Assembly: GCA_025359355.1 (NCBI GenBank)
Contig: JANYGR010000070.1
Span: 1 to 9,195 of the forward strand
Reading direction: 5' to 3'
Length of the DNA: 9,195 bases
Source of the DNA: Bacteroidota bacterium
GTDB taxonomy: Bacteria; Bacteroidota; Bacteroidia; B-17B0; Aurantibacillaceae
Part shown: piece after piece, positions 1 to 6,952 of the stretch
Numbering within the stretch: position 1 is the stretch's first letter
How the letters are laid out: each line of letters opens with the position of its first letter
The notes under the pieces: model-generated
The model's database searches: none
The model's input: only the letters and a program-made list of their open reading frames with translations
What the model was told of the DNA's origin: nothing
Translations under genes and position numbers: made by a program

Positions 1-817
1 TGCTTCAGCAACTACGTATTCAAATGTAGCTTCTTTTGGAACATTTTTATCCCCAAACTTTAACTCAAGTCCTTTAAGCGGAAACACTTGTTTTTTATCC
101 GCTCCTGCTTCTAATTATAAAAAAATTAAAGTGCCCCTTACCCAAGCTGATTCTGCTACACTTAATCAAACCTCTTATTTACCAGTAGTAGTAAATGGAA
201 TAACAGGATTAATGCTTTCAGGTAGTAATAAAGTGAGCGTAGCATATTCTTTTATATCTGGAGCACCAACAACAACATCTACAGTATTTTATGCAGCCGG
301 AACTCCAGTAAATCCGCAAACATCTAACGGTTTTGCTGGACTTTGTTATTCGCAAAAATTTCCTGCTATTTCTAATTATGCGTCTATACAAAATTATTTT
401 AATGATCCTATAAAGGGAAAGAATATTGGTATTGATTTAAGCTCCAAAGCTAGATACGGTATTACACCTTCGACAAAAATGTTTGCAAATTTTTATACTT
501 CTTATTGGGTTGACTTGTCGATACATGGAGTTTCTTCTGTTGGTATCAATGAATTAGAAGCTAACGGTGCTACGTTAGGTCAAAATGTTCCTAATCCGTT
601 CGATGGTGAGTCTACAATTACTTACCAATTAGCTAAAGATGTTAGCTCAGTTGTATTTACTGTAACTGATGTAATGGGTCGTGTTATTTCTTCTGAAAAA
701 GCTGCTACAAGCACTGGATCTCACTCTATTAAATTAGGTTCTTATGCTGCAGGTGTATATTACTACACATTAAACGTAGATGGTAAAACTTCTACTAAAA
801 AAATGATCGCACAATAA
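1..817 (+). CDS. Secreted protein with T9SS type A C-terminal sorting domain (5'-truncated)
   Basis: The frame is open without a stop from base 2 to the TAA at 815-817, so the window enters the gene midway and 271 codons are visible. The GTG at 131 is an internal Val codon, not a start. The last ~80 residues (from about base 572) form a classic Por secretion tail: LGQNVPNPFDGESTITYQL, then VTDVMGRVI, then a GVYYYTLNVDG strand and the basic end KKMIAQ. In Bacteroidota this domain directs export through the outer-membrane type IX secretion system and is normally removed on release or surface attachment. The passenger is rich in Ser, Thr, Asn and Gly, as expected of an extracellular beta-rich protein, but I recognise no enzymatic or adhesion domain in the visible part. 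Function of the passenger is unknown. A strong terminator follows within 20 bp, so this is the last gene of its transcript. Confidence 0.92.
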   Translation, partial: ASATTYSNVASFGTFLSPNFNSSPLSGNTCFLSAPASNYKKIKVPLTQADSATLNQTSYLPVVVNGITGLMLSGSNKVSVAYSFISGAPTTTSTVFYAAGTPVNPQTSNGFAGLCYSQKFPAISNYASIQNYFNDPIKGKNIGIDLSSKARYGITPSTKMFANFYTSYWVDLSIHGVSSVGINELEANGATLGQNVPNPFDGESTITYQLAKDVSSVVFTVTDVMGRVISSEKAATSTGSHSIKLGSYAAGVYYYTLNVDGKTSTKKMIAQ

Positions 818-833
818 TCATCAAATCTATTCT

Positions 834-872
834 AAAAAGCCCTATTCGTATAAACGAATGGGGCTTTTTTTA
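834..872 (+). terminator. Intrinsic terminator of the T9SS cargo gene
   Basis: A 16-bp stem pairs bases 834-849 with 854-869 around the 4-nt loop ATAA. It includes the GC-rich core AGCCC/GGGCT, one G-U wobble (843/860) and an A/T-rich base whose 3' arm is the T-run at 865-871. It starts 17 nt after the stop codon at 817. The A-run/T-run flanks would also allow some termination of minus-strand transcripts. Confidence 0.9.
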
Positions 873-971
873 TTAAAAGTACAATATGTTTTTCCAAGCA
901 AAGCAATCTTCACCCTTAAGTCAAACACTAAAGATTTACTGTGCTTTAAATGAGTATGAATAGAAACAAAC

Positions 972-998
972 TAATTTGTATGATGATGTAATTTGTAT
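972..998 (+). repeat. Spaced direct repeat TAATTTGTAT x2
   Basis: Two identical 10-mers, TAATTTGTAT at 972-981 and 989-998, are separated by GATGATG, so the period is 17 bp. Each copy resembles the Bacteroidota -7 element TAnnTTTG but is one base short. The repeat is directly visible. A role as promoter or protein-binding site is a guess. Confidence 0.5.
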
Positions 999-1039
999 AA
1001 AAACAAGGTAACGCAGTATATAGTCAAAACAATAAATAG

Positions 1040-1068
1040 AATCGTCAATTTGTTCAACGATTTTTTTT
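1040..1068 (+). terminator. Weak hairpin plus T-run, possible terminator
   Basis: AATCGT (1040-1045) pairs with ACGATT (1057-1062) around an 11-nt loop, and T continues to 1068. The stem is only 6 bp and AT-rich. No plus-strand gene ends just upstream, so it would matter only if an untranslated RNA were made from roughly 873-1040. Confidence 0.25.
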
Positions 1069-1322
1069 AATAGTTTGATACACTTAGTATCGTCCGACTC
1101 TACTTTCCAATTATAAAGTAAAGAATATCAATAGATTCCCTTCGTAATGAGGCATAAAATTCCCCAGAGCATTAACAGAAACATTGCGGTAATAGTTGTA
1201 AATACGAGTATTAATAAGAGAAATAATTAACCATATAAATACCCATGTGCCATAAAATATAGTACTCGAGCTTAATAGGAATTCGGAAATTCTTTCCAAC
1301 AAAATAACTGAGAAAATTAATC

Positions 1323-1766
1323 TTAATCGTCAGTTGGATCCGGAGCTTTTTTAGCCGCCGCTTTTTTGGCCTTAATTTTTTTTGGCCAAAGCACATTGAT
1401 TAATTCATTATGTACAGTAACCATGGATGAACTAATACCGTTGATAATCGTAACATCTTTGTTAGAGTTATTTTTCCAAGTACGTTTTACTTCTTCGTAA
1501 GTACCATCTTCTAAAATAATATAACAACGTAACAATTTGTGGCCACTTACTTCAGCTTTTCCACTAAAACAATTCGCTTTTGCTCCGGTACGAGATGTAA
1601 TAATAACATCTGTATATACGCCATCAGCAACTTCTTCAGCGCCTCTTTCGTCAAATTTAACCGACCATTTATTATAGCAATTAAGTTCGCGAGGTTCGTC
1701 GGTTTGCGATTGCAATTGTAAAGTAGAAATGGTAATTGCAGATGCAATAAGTATAGATTTAATCAT
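1323..1766 (-). CDS. Small exported hypothetical protein with Lys/Ala-rich tail
   Basis: This 147-residue protein has ATG at 1766-1764 and TAA at 1325-1323. I do not recognise a family. Residues 1-21 look like a Sec signal peptide (basic start MIKS, hydrophobic core, possible cleavage near QSQ-TD), so it is probably periplasmic or outer-envelope. There is no lipobox; the first Cys is residue 30. The mature part has three Cys (30, 66 and 81), two of which could form a disulfide, and looks like a small beta-rich domain. The C-terminus changes abruptly to a low-complexity basic run with acidic end (KKIKAKKAAAKKAPDPTDD, 129-147). It is the last of four genes on this strand and starts 58 bp after the enoyl-CoA hydratase stop. 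A -7-like element sits in that gap, so it may have its own promoter. Confidence 0.75.
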   Translation of the reverse strand: MIKSILIASAITISTLQLQSQTDEPRELNCYNKWSVKFDERGAEEVADGVYTDVIITSRTGAKANCFSGKAEVSGHKLLRCYIILEDGTYEEVKRTWKNNSNKDVTIINGISSSMVTVHNELINVLWPKKIKAKKAAAKKAPDPTDD

Positions 1767-1808
1767 ACGTGCTATTATTATAAAAGATAAATATAATTAA
1801 TTGAACCT

Positions 1809-1835
1809 AAAAAGCAAAATTAGATTAGGCTTTTT
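1809..1835 (-). terminator. Inverted repeat at the end of the enoyl-CoA hydratase gene, possible weak terminator
   Basis: AAAAAGC (1809-1815) and GCTTTTT (1829-1835) are perfect 7-bp inverted arms around a 13-nt loop. The stop codon of the hydratase gene (1827-1825) lies in the loop. On the minus strand the structure ends in TTTTT, but these bases are part of the stem and no separate U-tract follows, so termination would be weak. The -7-like element at 1815-1822 overlaps it. Confidence 0.35.
1815..1822 (-). promoter_or_regulatory. Candidate Bacteroidota -7 element for the small exported protein
   Basis: Read on the minus strand this is TAATTTTG, an exact match to the Bacteroidota -7 consensus TAnnTTTG. 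It would place a start site near 1808 and give a leader of about 40 nt before the ATG at 1766. I found no TTG-type -33 element at normal spacing, so support is partial. In such AT-rich DNA the match could be chance. Confidence 0.3.
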
Positions 1836-2583
1836 GTTTAAAGGAATTGATCGCGTTTTTTGTAAATTCAGACAATACTAAAGCCCCGCTCATGCCAGCT
1901 CTTTCAAGCAATAAGGTGTCCCAATTTTCTGTTCCTTCCCACATTATCTTTTTTAATAAAGCCATTGCTTCTGGATTGCTATTAGCTAATTTAAGAGCAA
2001 GTGTATTAATTGCGGAGTCCATTTCTTCAACTGTTTCAAACAAATCAGCGTATAGGCCTTTTTCTTTAGCCCAAAGAGCTGTTTGCCATTCGGTAGCATT
2101 AATGGTTAGTTGACAAAATGCTGAAGTTCCAACTTTACGTTCAACGGCTGGACCAACAACAAATGGACCTATACCAACTGCTAATTCGCTCAATTTGATA
2201 GCTGCACTATTTACAGCAAAGGTATAATCTGCACTTGATGCAATGCCTACACCACCACCAACGGCTTTACCTTGTACTCGAGCTAATATAAATTTAGGAG
2301 CTTGGCGCATGGCATTAATCACCATCGCAAAACCCGAAAAGAATTTTTTGCCAGTTTCTAAATCATTAATTGCAATTAATTCATCAAAGCTTGCGCCTGC
2401 ACAAAATGATTTTTCCCCCTCGCTTTTTAAGATGATCACTTTTGCACTGGCGTCATTACCCATTGTAGTGATGTCTTGCGCTAATTGTCGTAATAAAGCG
2501 CCTGGCATGCTATTACTTTGTGGGTGAAAAAAAGTAATGGTTCCTATGCCATTTTTAATATCTGATTTTATGTAACCTTCCAT
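1825..2583 (-). CDS. Enoyl-CoA hydratase/isomerase (crotonase superfamily)
   Basis: At 252 residues this is normal length for a crotonase. The family forms an oxyanion hole around the thioester carbonyl of acyl-CoA to hydrate, isomerise or otherwise process it. The first oxyanion-hole segment is SFCAGASFDEL (59-69) and the second is GKAVGGGVGIASSADY (105-120). Aligned by eye to rat enoyl-CoA hydratase, catalytic Glu144 (in GGGCE) corresponds to Gly113, while Glu164 corresponds to Glu133 in KLSELAVGIGP. One-glutamate crotonases include delta3,delta2-enoyl-CoA isomerases and bacterial LiuC-type methylglutaconyl-CoA hydratases, so an isomerase or leucine-degradation role fits at least as well as beta-oxidation hydratase. 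Substrate cannot be read from the sequence. The protein should be cytosolic. The gene starts 94 bp after the DUF3999 stop, so cotranscription with it is possible but unproven. Confidence 0.9.
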   Translation of the reverse strand: MEGYIKSDIKNGIGTITFFHPQSNSMPGALLRQLAQDITTMGNDASAKVIILKSEGEKSFCAGASFDELIAINDLETGKKFFSGFAMVINAMRQAPKFILARVQGKAVGGGVGIASSADYTFAVNSAAIKLSELAVGIGPFVVGPAVERKVGTSAFCQLTINATEWQTALWAKEKGLYADLFETVEEMDSAINTLALKLANSNPEAMALLKKIMWEGTENWDTLLLERAGMSGALVLSEFTKNAINSFKQKA

Positions 2584-2599
2584 GTAAATTTAGTTTTTT

Positions 2600-2607
2600 C
2601 AAAAATA
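2600..2607 (-). promoter_or_regulatory. Candidate -7 element for the enoyl-CoA hydratase gene
   Basis: The minus strand reads TATTTTTG here, matching TAnnTTTG, 16 nt before the ATG at 2583. It would give a leader of roughly 10 nt. No TTG occurs at the usual -33 distance. The 94-bp gap after the upstream gene also leaves room for a separate promoter. Confidence 0.3.
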
Positions 2608-2677
2608 ATCATTTTTTTAGATTTTGCTGATAATTCCGTATTCGTTCAAAATGCTCAATGATGAGGCAATTGACCAT

Positions 2678-3970
2678 TTAATTTTTGTCGCTTCCCATAT
2701 CCTTTAATAAACTTTTTGAAAATAAAAAGATGGCTATAGCGCCTATAGCTAAGCAGATCCATAAAAACTGTTTAGTTTCAAAAAACGATGCTTCTTTTTT
2801 AAGTTCAACAGGTGTTGTGTTTTTTAGTTCTGTCATCGGGCTAATTGAAGCTTCCGGCAATAATTGCGGAACTTGTGATACAAAATTGATGAGGTCATAT
2901 TCTGGTGTTTTTAGTAGCTCATTCCCACACATTAACATATACGTATGGTTTGCTTTAAAATCACATATTAAATATGACGCTAATTGTTTACAGGCAATCG
3001 ATTCAATTTCTAAAGAAGGATTGTCGTTGTTATATATTTCAATAAATAATTCTTTTTCTAACAAAGGCGGAATATCAATAAACAAAGGTTTGTCAGAGCT
3101 TAAATCAAATTCGTATAGGGTTTCTTTATACGACTCTGCTTTCTTTTTTACAATATGAGTTCGTGTAGTATATATTATCCCATGTCGTTTATATAAGCGA
3201 GGCTCTTTGATTTTAAAGTCGATGCGATTTATTTGTTGGTTATTTGTAAACGATAATTTGATAAGAGTAGTTTTAGTTTTCGCATCCTCTGTAATTGTTT
3301 TTGCAAATAGTAAATCATTTAGTTTACCAGCAATTACTGAGTTTTTAAAGCATCCTGCCGAATTTATTTTTAAAGGTTGTGAGTGCCAATCTTCAACTAA
3401 TAATCTATAATACATGTAATTAGTTAATGGAAAATAAATGCATTTATATTGATTGGTATACACGTCATTGTAAGCTAAACTTAATTCTTGTTTTTCGCTC
3501 ACACTATACCATTGTTTTAAATCATCGCTTCCTTCGATGGCACAATATTTATAGGCATCGGAGTTGTTGATGTTAAAGGCAATATTGCTAATAGATTCTT
3601 TAGAGGCATTTTTAATAATAACTTCTGTGTAAGCAAACGTTGAATGCCAATTTAAATGAATAGTAGAATTTGCATTGAAATGTTTTTGCGAAACAATTTC
3701 ATATTCTTTAAAATCCGATTTCGATTTTAGTAAAGGCTCACTTAATACAACATAAGGCACTTCTTTTTTTGCAGAATCATAAACGCGTATATCATGAAAA
3801 TTAGGACTCATGTATTGTTTATAGTTTGGATTAAGCGAAACCTTGTACAGCCCTTTATGTTGGTCGGTCTTTATAATTGCCTGATGCGTATATCTTTGGG
3901 CCAATGATGAAAAAGAGAAAGCGATTATTATTAAAAAGCATATACTCTGTTTAGTTAATTTATGATTCAT
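2678..3970 (-). CDS. DUF3999-like exported protein with C-terminal membrane anchor
   Basis: I start this gene at the ATG 3970-3968, giving 430 residues, because it puts a good signal peptide at the very N-terminus (MNHKLTKQSICFLIIIAF, cleavage after SSLA-24). The frame stays open 12 codons further upstream to an ATG at 4006, but that would bury the signal in a basic extension. The mature part begins like DUF3999 proteins, with a GLYKVSLNP strand and then DIRVYDSAKKEVPY (60-73). EGSDDLKQWYSV (146-157) resembles the carbohydrate-binding discoidin type of beta-sandwich. One hydrophobic helix near the end (about 402-418) is followed by a basic tail, predicting a periplasmic domain anchored in the inner membrane. 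It overlaps the DUF2339 gene by 11 bp, and these families commonly occur as neighbours, so the two products probably act together. Molecular function is unknown. The DUF3999 assignment is from pattern recognition. Confidence 0.8.
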   Translation of the reverse strand: MNHKLTKQSICFLIIIAFSFSSLAQRYTHQAIIKTDQHKGLYKVSLNPNYKQYMSPNFHDIRVYDSAKKEVPYVVLSEPLLKSKSDFKEYEIVSQKHFNANSTIHLNWHSTFAYTEVIIKNASKESISNIAFNINNSDAYKYCAIEGSDDLKQWYSVSEKQELSLAYNDVYTNQYKCIYFPLTNYMYYRLLVEDWHSQPLKINSAGCFKNSVIAGKLNDLLFAKTITEDAKTKTTLIKLSFTNNQQINRIDFKIKEPRLYKRHGIIYTTRTHIVKKKAESYKETLYEFDLSSDKPLFIDIPPLLEKELFIEIYNNDNPSLEIESIACKQLASYLICDFKANHTYMLMCGNELLKTPEYDLINFVSQVPQLLPEASISPMTELKNTTPVELKKEASFFETKQFLWICLAIGAIAIFLFSKSLLKDMGSDKN

Positions 3971-6461
3971 GTTCGTCTGTTGTTTTTTTATTAATACCAT
4001 CATCAATTAATAAGGCTTTTATTTTTTGATACATAAAAGAAATAATTAATAATACGACGCCTAGAATAATGAACGCTACGATTTTTCCTGCTTCCGAGGC
4101 GTCTTTGATATCGTAAGTAAATAGTTTTATTAATGTGATGCCTAATAAAACTAGAGCAACTACGCGTAATGTTTTGTTTTGTTTTTTCATTCCAAAGAAC
4201 AAAAATACAAAGGCTAATAGTCCCCATAAAATAGGGAAGCCTATTTGAATGGTGTGTGTTTTTACGCTTTCATATTGCTGCATTTGAAACGACTCAATTT
4301 CTAATGAATGTTCTTTTACGCTACTAAGGGTAAATTGAAAAACGTGAAGCACTAACTCTAAACTTGATACATACACTATAGCAATTGCCACCAAAATAGT
4401 ATTAAGAACAGGACTAAAAGCAATAGGCGTCTTTGGTATTTGAATAACCTTATACATACTGTAAATCATATATACAACACAAGCAAGAGACACGTAATGG
4501 AAAATAAATCCAACATAGCCACGATCAGGAACTAACATGGCATCTTTAAAATCACCAATTGGAAAAACAGCAAATATTAAAACAAATAAGACTACGTTTA
4601 TAAAATTAAAAATGTAATTTGTAATCAATATATTATTTGACTGTTGTTTTACTATAATCATATTTAAGATAGAGAAAAATAATAAATGATAGGATCCAAC
4701 AATAATAGCGATGGTTAAACCAAACACAATGTGTTGATTCAATTGATAAATGACCTCGAACAACCCTGTAAAATATAGTAAAGCAACAAATCCTATTTTT
4801 AAGACCGCACTATAGTTTTTTGGATTAAACACCATGCCAAAATACTTAACAGGTTCTGTTTCTTTTCTTAATAAAAGTACAATGACCAATAAAGAGAGGG
4901 ACGACACGAGGCCTGTTATAAATGCTTTGTTTAACATAATGTTTATTGACTCTTCGTGATACCAAGTGTAAACATGTGCCCAATCCATTAATAAACTAAA
5001 GAACATTAAAATAGTGATAATCACTGATACAAAGCGATATAATGCGATTTGCGATTTTTGTGCTAACCATATTAATAGCACTGCTTCAAGTGCCCAAAAT
5101 AATGTGATGTAATTTCCGTGTAACTGTATAGGTGCCGCTAATGTTACAAACGTAAGCGTTAAGCCAATCATTAAATACACAAGTTTGATATCTGCTTTTA
5201 ATTTTTTGTATAATAACCAAGAACACATAAAATTGAATCCTGCTAAAACCACACTAAATGCACCTTGTAGCTCTGGATGATAATTTTTTAATATTTGCAT
5301 TCCGAACCCAAAAAACAAAAAGGTATTACTAATCAACAATGATAGGTCGAGGACTTTAAAAGGTTTTCTTTCTTTAATATTATTGATGATATTCATTAAC
5401 ATAAATACAACATAAAAAATGGTTGCAAATATAAATGCGCCTTTGTATGGGGCATTATCAATATACATAACCTTTGATTGAAGCCAAATAGAATATAACA
5501 ACCAAGTGAAACAATAGGTCATTATATTAATCACATTCCATTTTCTGAGATATGCTAACACAAGCATGCCGCAATCTAATATTAATAAGTATGTAAATAA
5601 TACTTGATAATTTCCTTCACCTGTACTTAACATAAAAGGCGTAGCAAAACCGCCTATGATCGAAAGTGCTGCTAACTCTTGTCTATCATATATAATTGAA
5701 ATAAATACAGAGAAGCTTGTAATCAACAGCATAATAATAAAGGCAGTCGTTTGTCCAAAGATATGATACTGATGAAAGGCGATGCCAATGGTAAAATAAA
5801 AAATGGCGATACCACCTGCAACAAGTACAGAACTAAAGGCTTTAAAGTTTTTGCGTAAGCGATGAGCAAAGCCTAAAACAATGCCTCCACATAAAACACC
5901 AATGCCAACGCGAGCTATTTCATTGATCCATTCTTTATCAATGGCATACTTCACAAAAAAAGCAATGCCTATTACTAAAATAGCAATACCAATTTTGCTT
6001 ACTAAATTTTCACCAATAAATTTTTCTAAATCGGGATTATTTTTTCTAAATTTATCATACCAACTTTCTTTCGGAACATACGGTTTAATAGTAGTTTGCG
6101 ATGATTTGTTAAATGATTCTTCTTGAATTTGTAACTCTGTTTCTGTAAATATATACTCTACACTTTCTGTTTTATGTTCGATGATAGAAACGTTTTCTTT
6201 TTCTACTTCTTTAATCGGTGAGTTTTGATCTGTATGAGGTATGCTTTTTTCCTGAGAAGATTGAGGTGTGGGCACTTTAACTTCTTCAGTTCTTATTTCT
6301 GTTTTTTGCGTAACAGTTTGTTGCGATTGATTAAATTGAAGGTTTTTCAAATAATTTTCTATACCCTGTAGTTTCTGCTCTATACGAGCCATCTTACTAT
6401 TTTTAGCCGAATTAAAAATTACTACTAAAAGAATAAGTACTAATAATAAAAATATTTCCAT
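3960..6461 (-). CDS. DUF2339 family multispanning membrane protein
   Basis: This 833-residue protein follows the DUF2339 layout. An N-terminal membrane helix (2-17) leads into a short amphipathic, coiled-coil-like stretch (about 22-45). A polar linker rich in Thr, Glu, Ser and Pro runs to about 130. Then come W134 and the family core: NPDLEKFIGENLVSKIGIAI (142-161), continuing as LVIGIAFFVKYAID (162-175), and DRQELAALSIIGGFATPFML (259-278). The rest is a succession of hydrophobic helices, more than fifteen by eye, ending in a short polar tail. It is expected in the inner membrane. The family has no established activity that I know of; transport and envelope-polymer roles are possible, and nothing in the sequence decides between them. 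ATG at 6461 is the only sensible start because the first helix begins at residue 2. Its last codons overlap the start of the DUF3999 gene, suggesting translational coupling. Upstream is a 67-bp divergent gap shared with the VOC gene. Confidence 0.88.
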   Translation of the reverse strand: MEIFLLLVLILLVVIFNSAKNSKMARIEQKLQGIENYLKNLQFNQSQQTVTQKTEIRTEEVKVPTPQSSQEKSIPHTDQNSPIKEVEKENVSIIEHKTESVEYIFTETELQIQEESFNKSSQTTIKPYVPKESWYDKFRKNNPDLEKFIGENLVSKIGIAILVIGIAFFVKYAIDKEWINEIARVGIGVLCGGIVLGFAHRLRKNFKAFSSVLVAGGIAIFYFTIGIAFHQYHIFGQTTAFIIMLLITSFSVFISIIYDRQELAALSIIGGFATPFMLSTGEGNYQVLFTYLLILDCGMLVLAYLRKWNVINIMTYCFTWLLYSIWLQSKVMYIDNAPYKGAFIFATIFYVVFMLMNIINNIKERKPFKVLDLSLLISNTFLFFGFGMQILKNYHPELQGAFSVVLAGFNFMCSWLLYKKLKADIKLVYLMIGLTLTFVTLAAPIQLHGNYITLFWALEAVLLIWLAQKSQIALYRFVSVIITILMFFSLLMDWAHVYTWYHEESINIMLNKAFITGLVSSLSLLVIVLLLRKETEPVKYFGMVFNPKNYSAVLKIGFVALLYFTGLFEVIYQLNQHIVFGLTIAIIVGSYHLLFFSILNMIIVKQQSNNILITNYIFNFINVVLFVLIFAVFPIGDFKDAMLVPDRGYVGFIFHYVSLACVVYMIYSMYKVIQIPKTPIAFSPVLNTILVAIAIVYVSSLELVLHVFQFTLSSVKEHSLEIESFQMQQYESVKTHTIQIGFPILWGLLAFVFLFFGMKKQNKTLRVVALVLLGITLIKLFTYDIKDASEAGKIVAFIILGVVLLIISFMYQKIKALLIDDGINKKTTDEHES

Positions 6462-6480
6462 ATGTTAAATAATTATTGTT

Positions 6481-6502
6481 ATTTAAATGTACGATTTAAA
6501 TG
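6481..6502. repeat. Duplicated ATTTAAATG in the divergent promoter gap
   Basis: ATTTAAATG occurs at 6481-6489 and 6494-6502, separated by TACG, with a period of 13 bp. The core ATTTAAAT is a perfect palindrome, so the pair is both a direct and an inverted repeat. It lies midway in the 67-bp gap between the DUF2339 gene (minus) and the VOC gene (plus). It could be an operator for one or both, but AT-rich composition makes chance plausible. Confidence 0.4.
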
Positions 6503-6528
6503 AATTAAATAAAATGTAAATTTATAAC

Positions 6529-6939
6529 ATGAACACACCTATTCTTTGGATTGAAATCCCTGTAGCCGATATACATAGAGCTATTAAGTTTTATGAAAAC
6601 GTATTAAACACAGAATTAGAACTTACAACGTTGTTTGAAACACAAATGGCATTGTTTAAAAAAGAAGTGTTTGGTATGAAAGGATCCTTGATTCAAACAG
6701 AAAACTATAGTGGTAGTAATGGAATTAAGCCCATAGTGTTTGTTGATGTCATGCTTGATGCGATTGAAAACGTGACCAATTATGGTGGTAAGGTTATTAA
6801 GGAGCCAACCTTATTGCGTCAAAAGAATAAAAATGGTGATGTTATTATTGGTACTAATTTAATAGACGGACAAGTTGGGTATTATGCCGAAATACTGGAC
6901 AGTGAGGGCAACCACTTGTATTTATATAGTCATAGTTAA
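6529..6939 (+). CDS. VOC (glyoxalase/bleomycin-resistance fold) family protein
   Basis: This 136-residue protein has ATG at 6529 and TAA at 6937. The length and beta-alpha-beta-beta-beta pattern fit a single vicinal-oxygen-chelate domain with two modules. The first module opens with PILWIEIPVADIHRAIKFYE (4-23), the usual strand then helix with the FYENVL signature. The second ends with YYAEILDSEGNHLYLYS (118-134), matching the common DPEGN turn. Such proteins usually dimerise and bind a divalent metal. Glu9 sits at a typical ligand position, but the closing strand carries Tyr where many family members have a metal-binding Glu, so metal dependence is uncertain. Cytosolic; substrate unknown. 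It stands alone on the plus strand, diverges from the DUF2339 gene and converges on rnpA with only 13 bp between stop codons and no visible terminator. Confidence 0.88.
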   Translation: MNTPILWIEIPVADIHRAIKFYENVLNTELELTTLFETQMALFKKEVFGMKGSLIQTENYSGSNGIKPIVFVDVMLDAIENVTNYGGKVIKEPTLLRQKNKNGDVIIGTNLIDGQVGYYAEILDSEGNHLYLYSHS

Positions 6940-6952
6940 TACTTCACATAAT

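Larger units (their letters stand above)
873..1322. other. Intergenic stretch without a convincing gene
   Basis: About 450 bp lie between the terminator and the stop of the minus-strand gene at 1323. Open frames here are short, lack ATG starts or shadow the neighbouring gene, and I see no tRNA or CRISPR-like structure. What can be seen is a spaced direct repeat at 972-998 and a weak hairpin with T-run at 1040-1068. The stretch 1111-1302 is open on the minus strand from a TTG codon and would give a 63-residue hydrophobic peptide; I do not call it. Confidence 0.6.

Noticed and set aside
131..817. T9SS protein starting at the GTG at 131
   Set aside because: The frame is open upstream to the window edge with coding-like residues, and no signal peptide follows the GTG, so the real start lies outside the window.
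1111..1302. 63-codon minus-strand open frame with hydrophobic content just downstream of the small exported protein
   Set aside because: It has only a TTG start, no ATG and no ribosome-binding signal, and resembles AT-rich noncoding translation. A decayed membrane-protein fragment cannot be excluded.
1211..1396. 61-codon minus-strand open frame rich in Lys and Arg
   Set aside because: Its 5' part overlaps the Lys/Ala tail of the gene at 1323-1766 in another frame; the basic composition is a shadow of that tail.
2651..2668. Imperfect palindrome around CTCAATGATGAG after the DUF3999 gene as a terminator
   Set aside because: The uninterrupted stem is only about 4 bp and no T-run follows on the minus strand.
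3971..4006. Upstream ATG at 4006 as start of the DUF3999 gene
   Set aside because: It would put a 12-residue extension in front of a textbook signal peptide and lengthen the overlap with the DUF2339 gene to 47 bp. The ATG at 3970 fits better.
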